Source of the DNA: JAKLIX01 sp964605655
GTDB taxonomy: Bacteria > Bacteroidota > Bacteroidia > Bacteroidales > CAIXZF01
Assembly (NCBI GenBank): GCA_964605655.1
Contig: CAZSDK010000002.1
Span: 1-64,000 of the forward strand
Direction of reading: 5' to 3'
Length of the DNA: 64,000 nucleotides
The position numbers and the translations under genes are program-made. Numbering within the stretch: the first letter of the stretch is position 1; each line of letters begins with the position of its first letter. The notes under the pieces were generated by a model. That model did no database searches. It had not been told where the DNA came from and saw nothing but the letters and a program-made list of their open reading frames with translations. This document shows positions 1-6,513 of the stretch, piece by piece.

Positions 1-40
1 TTGGGCGCGCAAAAGAAAGGCTCAATCTAAAATTAACAAA

Positions 41-66
41 GGCTGCCTCACTTTTGAGACAACCCC
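41..66 (+). repeat. IS-end-like inverted-repeat tract, copy 1
   Basis: The tract ggctgcctcacttttgag followed by acaacccc resembles the terminal repeats of some Bacteroidota insertion sequences. An inverted relative lies at 1181-1202 and a direct relative at 1677-1696. No transposase is visible inside the window, so this may be the right end of an element that lies to the left, or a relic. Confidence 0.35.
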
Positions 67-187
67 TTCATCAATGCCGGCATCTTGCCGAAAAAAACCG
101 TTGATTTAAACACAAAATATTGTTATTCTGCACAATAGATCTTATGATGTCAAGTACTCAAGAAGCTCATTCGCAGAACAGCTTTAG

Positions 188-280
188 GTTAAAAATGTTA
201 CCAGATTGCTTGCCTGCGCATTAAAATCCCCTTATATTTGCTTCTTGATTACCAGGCGGTTCCCTCGTAAAAGCAGGGCG
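188..280 (+). repeat. Repeat A, copy 1 (upstream of secreted gene 1)
   Basis: A 93-bp segment matching 1928-2020 at about 80 of 93 positions by eye. Both copies sit about 50-110 bp upstream of a gene for a secreted 264-aa protein. The rest of 1-325 holds the IS-end-like tract and a short tract at 77-107 that recurs at 2932-2961; nothing coding was recognised. Confidence 0.7.
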
Positions 281-325
281 ATACCGAAAGGCCAGACGAG
301 TTGGAATAATTTTAAAATTAACAGA

Positions 326-1120
326 ATGAAAAAATTAGTTCAAAACTTAATATTTCTTTTGTTTCTTCTGGTCTGTAACCTCTCCTATGGACAAAATAAT
401 ACGGAAGATGTGGTTTATCTAAAAAATGGCAGCATCCTCAGGGGAATAATTATTGAACAAGTTCCCGATCAGATCATCAAAATTCAATTGAAGGACAGAA
501 GTGTTTTCGCTTTAAAGTATGAGGAAATAGAGAAAATTGTCAAAGAAAATCTTCCTGGTGACAATTCAAATAATAATTCCAAAGTAACTGTCTTTAAAAA
601 AAGGGGCTTCATTAATTGGCTAGAAATAAATTACAGTCATGGAATTGGTAACGTAAACGTGCAAAGCTATACTGTTAAAAATGATCAATTCTCTTATGGC
701 TTTAGAACTTTTGCCGGTTACCAATTTAATGAGCATTTGTCTTTGGGTATAGGTTTTGGTATTGACAAATATAAATATACAAACGCAACAAGGTATGAAT
801 CTACAGACGCAAGGTTGCCAATAACTTTTGACGTAAGAACGACTATTATGAAAGGGAAGGTAAGCCCTGTTTTTACGGCCAATATGGGTTACGCAGTCGG
901 ACTAAATGGTGTAAAAGGCGGAATTGTTATTAATCCGCAAATTGGCATTAAAACATATATTTCGAAAAACGTAGTGTATATATTCAATATTGGTTATAAA
1001 TGCCAAGAACAAGAGGAAACGTATAGTTTTTTTAACCCCCACTTATATTCCGGTAATTATTCTTATACAGATTATACAATTTCCCAGTTTATTACAATAA
1101 GCACAGGTTTTTCATTCTGA
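326..1120 (+). CDS. Secreted outer-membrane beta-barrel-like protein
   Basis: A 264-aa protein. The start at 326 is chosen because it begins a classic signal peptide (MKKLVQNLIFLLFLLVCNLSYGQ-like, cleavage near residue 22), whereas the longer reading from 206 has a non-hydrophobic lead-in. After the signal comes a short module with VVYLKNGSILRGIIIE and VFALKYEEIEKIVKE, a beta-rich motif frequent at the N-terminus of Bacteroidota envelope proteins. Residues about 100-264 alternate aromatic and polar residues (FGYRTFAGYQF-like strands ending in TISTGFSF), as in an outer-membrane barrel with a C-terminal Phe. Function unknown. Flanked by paired repeats and more AT-rich than the housekeeping genes, which suggests accessory DNA. 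Confidence 0.75.
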   Translation: MKKLVQNLIFLLFLLVCNLSYGQNNTEDVVYLKNGSILRGIIIEQVPDQIIKIQLKDRSVFALKYEEIEKIVKENLPGDNSNNNSKVTVFKKRGFINWLEINYSHGIGNVNVQSYTVKNDQFSYGFRTFAGYQFNEHLSLGIGFGIDKYKYTNATRYESTDARLPITFDVRTTIMKGKVSPVFTANMGYAVGLNGVKGGIVINPQIGIKTYISKNVVYIFNIGYKCQEQEETYSFFNPHLYSGNYSYTDYTISQFITISTGFSF

Positions 1121-1180
1121 TATTGAAACCACCCCCGTGTTGACCGTAGCTTAGCTACGCCTTGCGAAGCCGAAAGTTGA

Positions 1181-1202
1181 GGGTGTCTCAAAAGCGAGAC
1201 AT
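1181..1202 (-). repeat. IS-end-like inverted-repeat tract, copy 2 (inverted)
   Basis: Reads gggtgtctcaaaagcgagac, close to the reverse complement of the tract at 41-66. It can itself fold (GTCTC with GAGAC around 6 nt). With 1677-1696 it would delimit a 0.5-kb interval that contains no transposase. Confidence 0.35.
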
Positions 1203-1210
1203 TCTTTTTT

Positions 1211-1369
1211 TTTGTTAGGTTTTTCCGATCACATTAGTTTTTGCTCAGGCCGCATGGCCTCGTCTTGGCGCCGCAACTGGGAAGCTCCCTCGGTCGCTCG
1301 TGTTCCACTCACGACCTCAGTCCGCTCCCCAAGGTTGCTCTGCCAAGACTGGTATAGGTAAAAGACATT
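1211..1369 (-). repeat. Repeat B, copy 1: structured element
   Basis: A 159-bp segment repeated almost perfectly at 3059-3217 (three differences seen). Read on the minus strand it starts with GTCTTGGC pairing with GCCAAGAC (1342-1349 with 1262-1269), followed by a hairpin AGGCC-atgc-GGCCT and a GAGCAAAAA tract. A third, diverged relative at 1530-1672 keeps the pairing with different bases. Confidence 0.75.
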
Positions 1370-1529
1370 AAAGTTATTACCCATCTTATTAACAAGTGTT
1401 TGTTAATCATTTACTTAAATGCCCTTTGGGTTCGAGCCTTAAGTGGGTCCAGGGCCGCCCTTTTCCCTTTTCCCTTCCGCGCAGCGGCCTGCTGCGCTTT
1501 GCGTACTCATGGCTTATGAAAAACCATAT

Positions 1530-1672
1530 ATCCAGTAGCCGCAGAGCTACCTTGTCGGGTGCGGTCCCGCCATTGGCGGGAGCCTGACGAACCAAAGGTG
1601 AGGAAGGAAGCAGCCGGCGCAGTCGCGGCGCGGCTACTCGGCCATGCGGCCGTGGAGCAAAAAAAATCGTAA
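1530..1672 (+). ncRNA. Structured element related to repeat B, with an SRP-RNA-like core
   Basis: Outer stem GTAGCCGC (1535-1542) pairs with GCGGCTAC (1630-1637). An inner hairpin is TCCCGCC-att-GGCGGGA (1565-1581), and a following hairpin is CGGCC-atgc-GGCCG (1639-1652), then GAGCAAAAA. The outer stem and last hairpin sit in the same flanking words as repeat B (CCAGT, AGAGCtACCTTG, GCAAAAA). The core 1581-1615 reads like the apical part of bacterial SRP RNA (GAACC, GGTGAGG, GGAAGGAAGCAGCC) but lacks about five bases of the usual tetraloop hairpin. It could be a degenerate SRP RNA or a mobile structured repeat; transcription is not shown. Confidence 0.35.
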
Positions 1673-1676
1673 AGAT

Positions 1677-1696
1677 GGCTCAGTTTTGAGCAACCC
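1677..1696 (+). repeat. IS-end-like tract, copy 3
   Basis: Reads ggctcagttttgagcaaccc, similar to 41-66 in the same orientation and inverted with respect to 1181-1202. Confidence 0.3.
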
Positions 1697-1927
1697 TCTG
1701 ATCTGTTTTTGGTTGCCGTCTCCGTCAAGTAGTTGGAGTACCTGTCTAAAAGTGAAAAAATTGAAAATTGAAGGTACAAGAGAAGTTTGAAGGTACAAGT
1801 AAATTCAGGATTATCAGCCTATATCCCTCTACTTCAATCTTTTACACTTCACTTCAATTTTCTCACTTCTCCTTTATACCTTCCAGTGTAGCGGTCTGCA
1901 TGCCATCCAGTCGAAGGACATTTTCAG

Positions 1928-2020
1928 TTTAAAAATGCTTCCATATTGCTTGCGTGCGCATTAAATTCCCCATATATTTGCTTGTTGATTACCAGGCGGT
2001 TCCCCTGCAAAGGCGGGGCA
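1928..2020 (+). repeat. Repeat A, copy 2 (upstream of secreted gene 2)
   Basis: Diverged copy of 188-280, offset exactly 1740 bp with no indels in the aligned 93 bp. It lies about 105 bp upstream of the second secreted-protein gene, mirroring copy 1. Confidence 0.7.
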
Positions 2021-2126
2021 AGCTGTCCAACGAGATTTTGTCTTTATGCTCATAACGTACATTCTCTTTTTTTAGGCTTAGAAAGATAAAATCCTTAAGG
2101 TTAGCAAACATTTTAAGGACACAAAT

Positions 2127-2921
2127 ATGAGACGAATTACAATTTTATTTTTTTTAGTAACACTTTTTTTGAATGCCTTCTCGCAAGATGAGAATTTGCT
2201 GGTAAAATTTGATTCAATAATTGCAGAAGCAGATTTAATGTATAAATATGAAAAGGCAGTCTGGAATTCGACAGATTTATTAATGGCAGACAAAATGTTA
2301 AAAAAGAATTATGGTGGTTATGTTGTAAGACATTCAGTTGATTCAATTTTTGTGACCTACTTGGACAAAAATCAGAAAGAAAGTATTGCCCAGTTCATAT
2401 ACATTTCTGCAAATTTGAATAAGCCTTGCCACATTAGAATGGAATCTTCACCTTTGTCTGTTACGGAAAAAGAATTACTTGACATTAAAATTAAAATGCT
2501 TGATCAACTTTCTGATAGCAAATATAATGTAGCAATACCACAAGGATTTAACCCTAACTTTGTTCTAATTAAAGAAGACACAATATTTAAACTCTATGTG
2601 ATAATGGGGACATCAGAATCCGGAGTGATACCTTTTGGGAATGATTATTTGTTCAAAGCAAATTCAAAAGGAGAGATAACATTTTGGGGGAAATTCCATT
2701 CACGTATGATTTCTGTTATGGCAGAAATGGATGGACAAAAAGTAACAGAATCATCTCATTCTCATTTGCGAACTACTCCATACATTACTGCAACAGATAT
2801 TTGTACTTTTAGACTATATGCTCAATACACAGAGCTAGAAAGATTTTCAGTATACTCTCCTGCACTTGGAAAAACGATGACATATATTTTGAAAACAAAT
2901 AAAATTGAAATTAAAGAATAA
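2127..2921 (+). CDS. Secreted protein of unknown function
   Basis: A 264-aa protein starting MRRITILFFLVTLFLNAFSQ, a clear Sec signal peptide with cleavage after residue 19 or 20. The mature part is soluble-looking, mixed alpha/beta, with no membrane segment, cysteine-rich motif or sorting tail that I recognise. It has the same length as the product at 326 but no visible sequence similarity to it. Context: repeat A lies upstream, repeat B downstream, and the AT-rich composition sets it apart from the genes right of 3.4 kb, so recent acquisition is possible. No function is proposed. Confidence 0.75.
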   Translation: MRRITILFFLVTLFLNAFSQDENLLVKFDSIIAEADLMYKYEKAVWNSTDLLMADKMLKKNYGGYVVRHSVDSIFVTYLDKNQKESIAQFIYISANLNKPCHIRMESSPLSVTEKELLDIKIKMLDQLSDSKYNVAIPQGFNPNFVLIKEDTIFKLYVIMGTSESGVIPFGNDYLFKANSKGEITFWGKFHSRMISVMAEMDGQKVTESSHSHLRTTPYITATDICTFRLYAQYTELERFSVYSPALGKTMTYILKTNKIEIKE

Positions 2922-3058
2922 AACGTTTTACCGGCATCTTGCCCAAAAAAGTAGTTGATCCCACATGTTGAGCGTTCCGTACCGCTTCAATTAAATAGGG
3001 GGGCTTTTTAGAAGTGAAAAAATTGAAAATGGAAGGTAAAAGCCAGCCTGCTCTATGT

Positions 3059-3217
3059 TTTGTTAAGTTTTTCCGATCAAATTAGTTTTTGCTCAGGCCG
3101 CATGGCCTCGTCTTGGCGCCGCAACTGGGAAGCTCCCTCGGTCGCTCGTGTTCCACTCACGACCTCAGTCCGCTCCCCAAGGTTGCTCTGCCAAGACTGG
3201 TATAGATAAAAGACATT
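3059..3217 (-). repeat. Repeat B, copy 2: structured element
   Basis: 159 bp, near-identical to 1211-1369 (gttaag against gttagg, tcaaatt against tcacatt, atagata against ataggta), with both stems intact. The copies are in direct orientation, 1848 bp apart, bracketing the second secreted gene. Confidence 0.75.
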
Positions 3218-3385
3218 TTATTTTAACATTCCCCGTGTTGAATGTAGGTCAAGCAACGGTCTGCGACGCCCCATCTTAAAGCGTAGGTCCCGTATGCTAC
3301 ACGGAGCCATACAGAAATCGATCTTAAAAAAAGCCAATTTCACGGCTCAGTGACGCGAATCTGATCAACATTGAGTCATGTGATG

Positions 3386-3393
3386 TATATTTG
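3386..3393 (+). promoter_or_regulatory. -7 promoter box for lipoprotein gene
   Basis: TATATTTG matches the Bacteroidota -7 consensus TAnnTTTG, 14 bp before the start codon at 3408. Confidence 0.5.
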
Positions 3394-3407
3394 TAAAAAA
3401 AAGACCC

Positions 3408-4007
3408 ATGAAGAACGTTCTGACCCTCTGTGTCTTGCTGCTGTTGTCGCTGGTAGCCTGTAAAAAGGAGGAAAAGGAAAAGGAAGTCATCCCTGCCGAC
3501 AACTTCCAGCCGGTGTCTCCTTTTTCCACCTGGACCTACTCGGGATTCCCCGATATTGAGGTGTATTCGGTCACTATGACGGGAATGCAGGCCCTCTATA
3601 ACGAGCATATCTGCTATGAATCGTACAGCACCCAGGGCAAGACCTGCTGGTACCGGAAGGCAAATGGTTCTTATTACTACCTTATCCCTGCCGGCGACAC
3701 GGTCCAGGAATACCTGTACCTGAGAGACAACAGTTCGGTGGGCGCCCGGTGGACGGATGAATACGAGGTGAACGGTTATGACACCCGCTATGACTACACC
3801 ATTATAGAAATGAATAATTCCAAGCTGGTGTACGGGAATATCTATCCCTCGGTAATCACCGTCAAAAGGGAAACCTGGGTGGACTTTGGCATGGGCACCG
3901 ACTCCCTGGTGGCCGACGAGAAATTCTCTTATGCCAACAATGTCGGACTGATCATGATCGACAAAGGCAAACAGGTGATCTACCTGTCCGACCACCTTAT
4001 TCAATAA
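3408..4007 (+). CDS. Putative lipoprotein
   Basis: A 199-aa protein with a lipoprotein signal: hydrophobic residues 4-16 and lipobox LVAC with Cys 18, followed by a highly charged KKEEKEKEKE-type linker common in Bacteroidota lipoproteins. The remainder (about 30-199) is rich in aromatic residues and beta-strand patterns (STWTYSGF, CWYRKANGSYYYL, WVDFGMGTDSLVADEKFSYANN). Function unknown; probably an envelope lipoprotein. The next gene is convergent, separated by a hairpin-rich repeat pair. Confidence 0.8.
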   Translation: MKNVLTLCVLLLLSLVACKKEEKEKEVIPADNFQPVSPFSTWTYSGFPDIEVYSVTMTGMQALYNEHICYESYSTQGKTCWYRKANGSYYYLIPAGDTVQEYLYLRDNSSVGARWTDEYEVNGYDTRYDYTIIEMNNSKLVYGNIYPSVITVKRETWVDFGMGTDSLVADEKFSYANNVGLIMIDKGKQVIYLSDHLIQ

Positions 4008-4076
4008 GCCTCACAAGAACATCATTTCTTCTTCATTTTAACTCAAGCTTCACAAGAACAATGAAGCCTCCTCCGC

Positions 4077-4184
4077 CTTTCTATGAAACGTTTTGATTAA
4101 TACAGGGACTCCATCCCCTGAGGGGGATTGAGTCCCTCTGCTTTCACTCCTCCCCCTTATTGGGGGGAGGCAGGGAGGGGGGCG
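4077..4184. repeat. 108-bp direct repeat, copy 1
   Basis: Identical by eye over 108 bp to 4361-4468, offset 284 bp. Each copy contains two inverted repeats: GGGACTC...GAGTCCC around ATCCCCTGAGGGGGAT, and CTCCCCC-ttatt-GGGGGGAG. Placed between convergent genes, the hairpins could act as a bidirectional terminator. A partial third copy is at about 4334-4363. Confidence 0.85.
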
Positions 4185-4360
4185 GAGAAAAGTAACAAGT
4201 AACAGTATGAAGTAAAAGCATTAAGTGAGTTATAAATGCTTGATAATGAACCTTTTTACTTGATACTCTTGCTTGGTACTATTACTTATCTACCGCTAGA
4301 TTAGGCGGTGAGGCAGATTCTGCTCATCCCCTGACTTCATCCCCTGAAAGGATTGAGTCC
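4185..4360. other. Spacer between the two 108-bp repeats
   Basis: AT-rich spacer with low-complexity words (agtaacaagtaacagtatgaagtaaaag) that resemble the tract at 10955-10977. No gene is seen between 4008 and 4539. Confidence 0.4.
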
Positions 4361-4468
4361 CTTTCTATGAAACGTTTTGATTAATACAGGGACTCCATCC
4401 CCTGAGGGGGATTGAGTCCCTCTGCTTTCACTCCTCCCCCTTATTGGGGGGAGGCAGGGAGGGGGGCG
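4361..4468. repeat. 108-bp direct repeat, copy 2
   Basis: Perfect copy of 4077-4184 with the same two hairpins, about 70 bp from the stop codon of the convergent esterase gene. GC-clamped palindromes of this style are a common intergenic repeat type in Bacteroidota genomes. Confidence 0.85.
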
Positions 4469-4539
4469 TGAAAGGAAGCACTGAGGTCGTCTCTTAAAGA
4501 GGATTATGCTTCGATCCCGCTCAGCATGACGCTTGATTA

Positions 4540-5940
4540 TCAATGTTTTGTCATCTTCTTTAGAATATCCTGGTAGCCGGGATCAGAATGAAGCGGAAGG
4601 AAACTGCTGTCGGCTTCCAGCCGGGTAGCATCTTTAAATCCCAGGTCTGCAGCTTTTTGCAGGAACTCCAGTGCAAGGGCTTTATTCCCCTCCTTCATGC
4701 CGGCCACCGCCTGGAGGTAGGCAGCCTCGGAATTTTCGGGGTCGATGATGCCGTATAAGGCAGCCAGGGAACGGAATGGTTCCCACTCCCCTGCCTTCAG
4801 CGCTGCCGTAGCCCTGGAATAACAAGCCAGGCTGAGGTAACCGGAAAGCCTTTTATAGACATGGGATTCCTCGCTTCCTCCGGCCTTCTTCGCCGTTCTG
4901 TCCATCTCAGCGACTGTTTGCTTCCACCAGTTCAGGTCTTTCTCCTGCAAAGCCCTGAGATAGGTCTCCTGTAATCCCTGTTCCTTCCCCATCCATGACT
5001 GCTGTTCGTTAAGGGCTTTTACCACCTCGGGTCTCACCGACAGGCTGCGATAATGTTTGCCAAAAGTGGCGGCCTGGGGAAAACCCCTCAGAAAATGGTC
5101 AGCCATCTGACTTATCTCCAATGCCTTCAACCAGGAGGAAGATTTTTCCAGGGACTCCATCCTGAGGGTAAACCGCCTGGACAGGCTGCCCAGGTAAGCG
5201 GTATCGGCCGGGATCTGCTTGTTGCGCATGGCTCCTGCCTGCAACCAGGCAAAGATGTCAGGGACCAACTCCTTCGGGGGCCAGGCATGGGTGCCGTCGA
5301 AGGTCATGAGAAAATGCGGGATGCCGGTACGGTCGAGGGCCTGGAACAACTGCTTCATTTCTAAAAGATTGAAGTCGTCGTTGCCACCGATGCCCAGGTA
5401 GTCGAAGCTGACGGGTGGCAGCCCCTGTATGTTGGGAAAACCTGCCGAACAACCGATGAGTCCCTGTATGTTCCTTTTATACAATGCCTGGTAAGCAGCC
5501 ACCCTGGCCCCCCCTGAAAAACCCATCACGTAGACTCTATGTGTATCCACCCGGAACCTCCACCGGATGTCGGCCGACAGGGCATCGAAAATAGCGGAAG
5601 TCGCCTCGGTTGACATCCCGTTCCTGGAGTCGTTGGAGCCTGCGACCAGGTACCCGTTTTTCTCCGCCTCCTCTGCCAGGAGGTTGACGGGAAGCCGGCC
5701 GTCGGCATGGGAGTCAAAAGCGATGATCACCGGCCAGGACCCGGAGGTATCATAATTCGAGGGAAGATACAAGGCATAGGAAAGGTTGCTGTCGGCCCTG
5801 CACACCACCCTTTCCACACACTTACCCTTCCATGCCGAAACATCAGGCCGGGGAGGCAGGTCCCCCTTCTTATCCTTACCCGAACAGGCAGCCGCCATCC
5901 CGAAGGCAGCCACCAGATACAGGACCATTTTTGTTTTCAT
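4540..5940 (-). CDS. Alpha/beta-hydrolase lipoprotein with C-terminal TPR-like region
   Basis: A 466-aa protein from the start at 5940, chosen because it begins the lipoprotein signal (MKTKMVLYLVAAFGMAAAC, Cys 19); the frame stays open to 5997. Residues about 45-235 form an esterase-like fold: YALYLPSNYD strand, AFDSHADGR, nucleophile elbow GFSGG with Ser about 142, acidic residue in GGNDD about 188, and His in GTHAWP about 218. This matches the dienelactone-hydrolase / PHB-depolymerase-like group. Residues about 380-466 are helical, TPR-like (EAAYLQAVAGMKEGNKALAL). Probably a periplasmic or surface esterase; substrate unknown. Confidence 0.8.
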   Translation of the reverse strand: MKTKMVLYLVAAFGMAAACSGKDKKGDLPPRPDVSAWKGKCVERVVCRADSNLSYALYLPSNYDTSGSWPVIIAFDSHADGRLPVNLLAEEAEKNGYLVAGSNDSRNGMSTEATSAIFDALSADIRWRFRVDTHRVYVMGFSGGARVAAYQALYKRNIQGLIGCSAGFPNIQGLPPVSFDYLGIGGNDDFNLLEMKQLFQALDRTGIPHFLMTFDGTHAWPPKELVPDIFAWLQAGAMRNKQIPADTAYLGSLSRRFTLRMESLEKSSSWLKALEISQMADHFLRGFPQAATFGKHYRSLSVRPEVVKALNEQQSWMGKEQGLQETYLRALQEKDLNWWKQTVAEMDRTAKKAGGSEESHVYKRLSGYLSLACYSRATAALKAGEWEPFRSLAALYGIIDPENSEAAYLQAVAGMKEGNKALALEFLQKAADLGFKDATRLEADSSFLPLHSDPGYQDILKKMTKH

Positions 5941-6034
5941 CCTCAGAAAATTGAAGCCTAAAAGTACATATTTGCCTCTTCCCTGACTAAAAATCAACCT
6001 TAAACCATGTTAAATATCAAAAGAATAGAATCGT

Positions 6035-6092
6035 AACAATCACATTATCAACTATCAATTCTCAATTGTCAATTATCAACCATCAATTGTCA
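6035..6092. repeat. AT-rich short tandem-like repeats
   Basis: Repeated words of the type tatcaattctcaattgtcaa between the divergent esterase and PadR genes. A similar run is at 23243-23277. Low-complexity intergenic filler; function not evident. Confidence 0.4.
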
Positions 6093-6103
6093 GTAATTTT
6101 TAC

Positions 6104-6122
6104 TACTTTGTATTGCATAGTA
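6104..6122 (+). promoter_or_regulatory. Imperfect palindrome overlapping the -33 region: likely PadR operator
   Basis: The tract tactttgtattgcatagta is an imperfect dyad (TACT...AGTA). Its TTG at 6113-6115 lies 20 bp before the -7 box, so a bound regulator would cover the -33 element. PadR-family regulators often repress their own operon through such a site; this assignment is inference. Confidence 0.5.
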
Positions 6123-6135
6123 CTAAAAATTGCAT

Positions 6136-6143
6136 TATCTTTG
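6136..6143 (+). promoter_or_regulatory. -7 box of padR-pspC operon
   Basis: TATCTTTG matches TAnnTTTG and ends only 4 bp before the ATG at 6148, implying a leaderless or nearly leaderless transcript. Confidence 0.6.
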
Positions 6144-6147
6144 TCGC

Positions 6148-6513
6148 ATGGAAAATGAAATCTCTTTATCACAAATGCGCAAGGGGGTTCTTGAGTTTTG
6201 CATCATGACCCTGCTGGCCCATCATGAGGCTTATGCGTCCGACCTGATCGACCGTTTGAAGGAATCCAAGTTAATAGTGGTGGAAGGGACCCTTTATCCG
6301 TTGCTGACCAGGTTGAAGAATGAAGGACTGCTCACCTACCGCTGGGAGGAATCCAGGTCGGGGCCGCCCCGTAAGTACTACCAGCTTACACCCTTGGGGG
6401 AGACCTACCGCAACGGGTTGGAAAAGTCATGGCTGGAACTGGTCAGCTCGGTCGAAACAATTATCAATGATTCAACCAAAATAAATTCACATAACCATGA
6501 AAAAGAACTTTAA
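6148..6513 (+). CDS. PadR-family transcriptional regulator
   Basis: A 121-aa winged-helix protein; the first ATG after the promoter box is at 6148 and the upstream TTG at 6130 would lie inside the promoter. Typical PadR features: MRKGVLEFCIMTLLAHHEAYASDLIDRLKESKL at residues about 10-42, the wing GTLYPLLTRLKNEGLL, and RKYYQLTPLG. In this family the regulator represses its own promoter and a linked membrane-protein gene. The stop codon overlaps the start of the PspC gene by 17 nt, which indicates translational coupling and a shared stress or membrane role. Confidence 0.9.
   Translation: MENEISLSQMRKGVLEFCIMTLLAHHEAYASDLIDRLKESKLIVVEGTLYPLLTRLKNEGLLTYRWEESRSGPPRKYYQLTPLGETYRNGLEKSWLELVSSVETIINDSTKINSHNHEKEL

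Larger units (their letters stand above)
1121..2126. other. Gene-free, repeat-rich 1-kb gap
   Basis: This interval holds no convincing gene. It contains IS-end-like tracts (1181-1202, 1677-1696), repeat B copy 1 (1211-1369), a related structured element (1530-1672), an AT-rich tract near 1748-1780 that recurs near 3011-3042, and repeat A copy 2 (1928-2020). The short overlapping open frames at 1396-1779 on both strands follow GC-rich hairpins and are probably not coding. Confidence 0.6.
2922..3407. other. Gap with repeat B copy 2 and other recurring tracts
   Basis: Contains a tract at 2932-2961 (ccggcatcttgcc then A-run and gttgat) shared with 77-107, an AT-rich tract at 3011-3042 shared with about 1748-1780, repeat B copy 2, and at about 3228-3245 a ccccgtgttga tract similar to 1133-1143. 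No gene seen. Confidence 0.55.

Noticed and set aside
1396..1779. Overlapping short open frames on both strands
   Set aside because: They cover GC-rich hairpins and repeat tracts, have no recognisable protein features, and the three frames conflict.
188..3217. Integron cassette array with attC sites
   Set aside because: GTTAGGT and GTTAAGT (GTTRRRY-like) occur at one end of repeat B, but no matching RYYYAAC partner forms an attC fold, and spacing between genes and repeats is too long.
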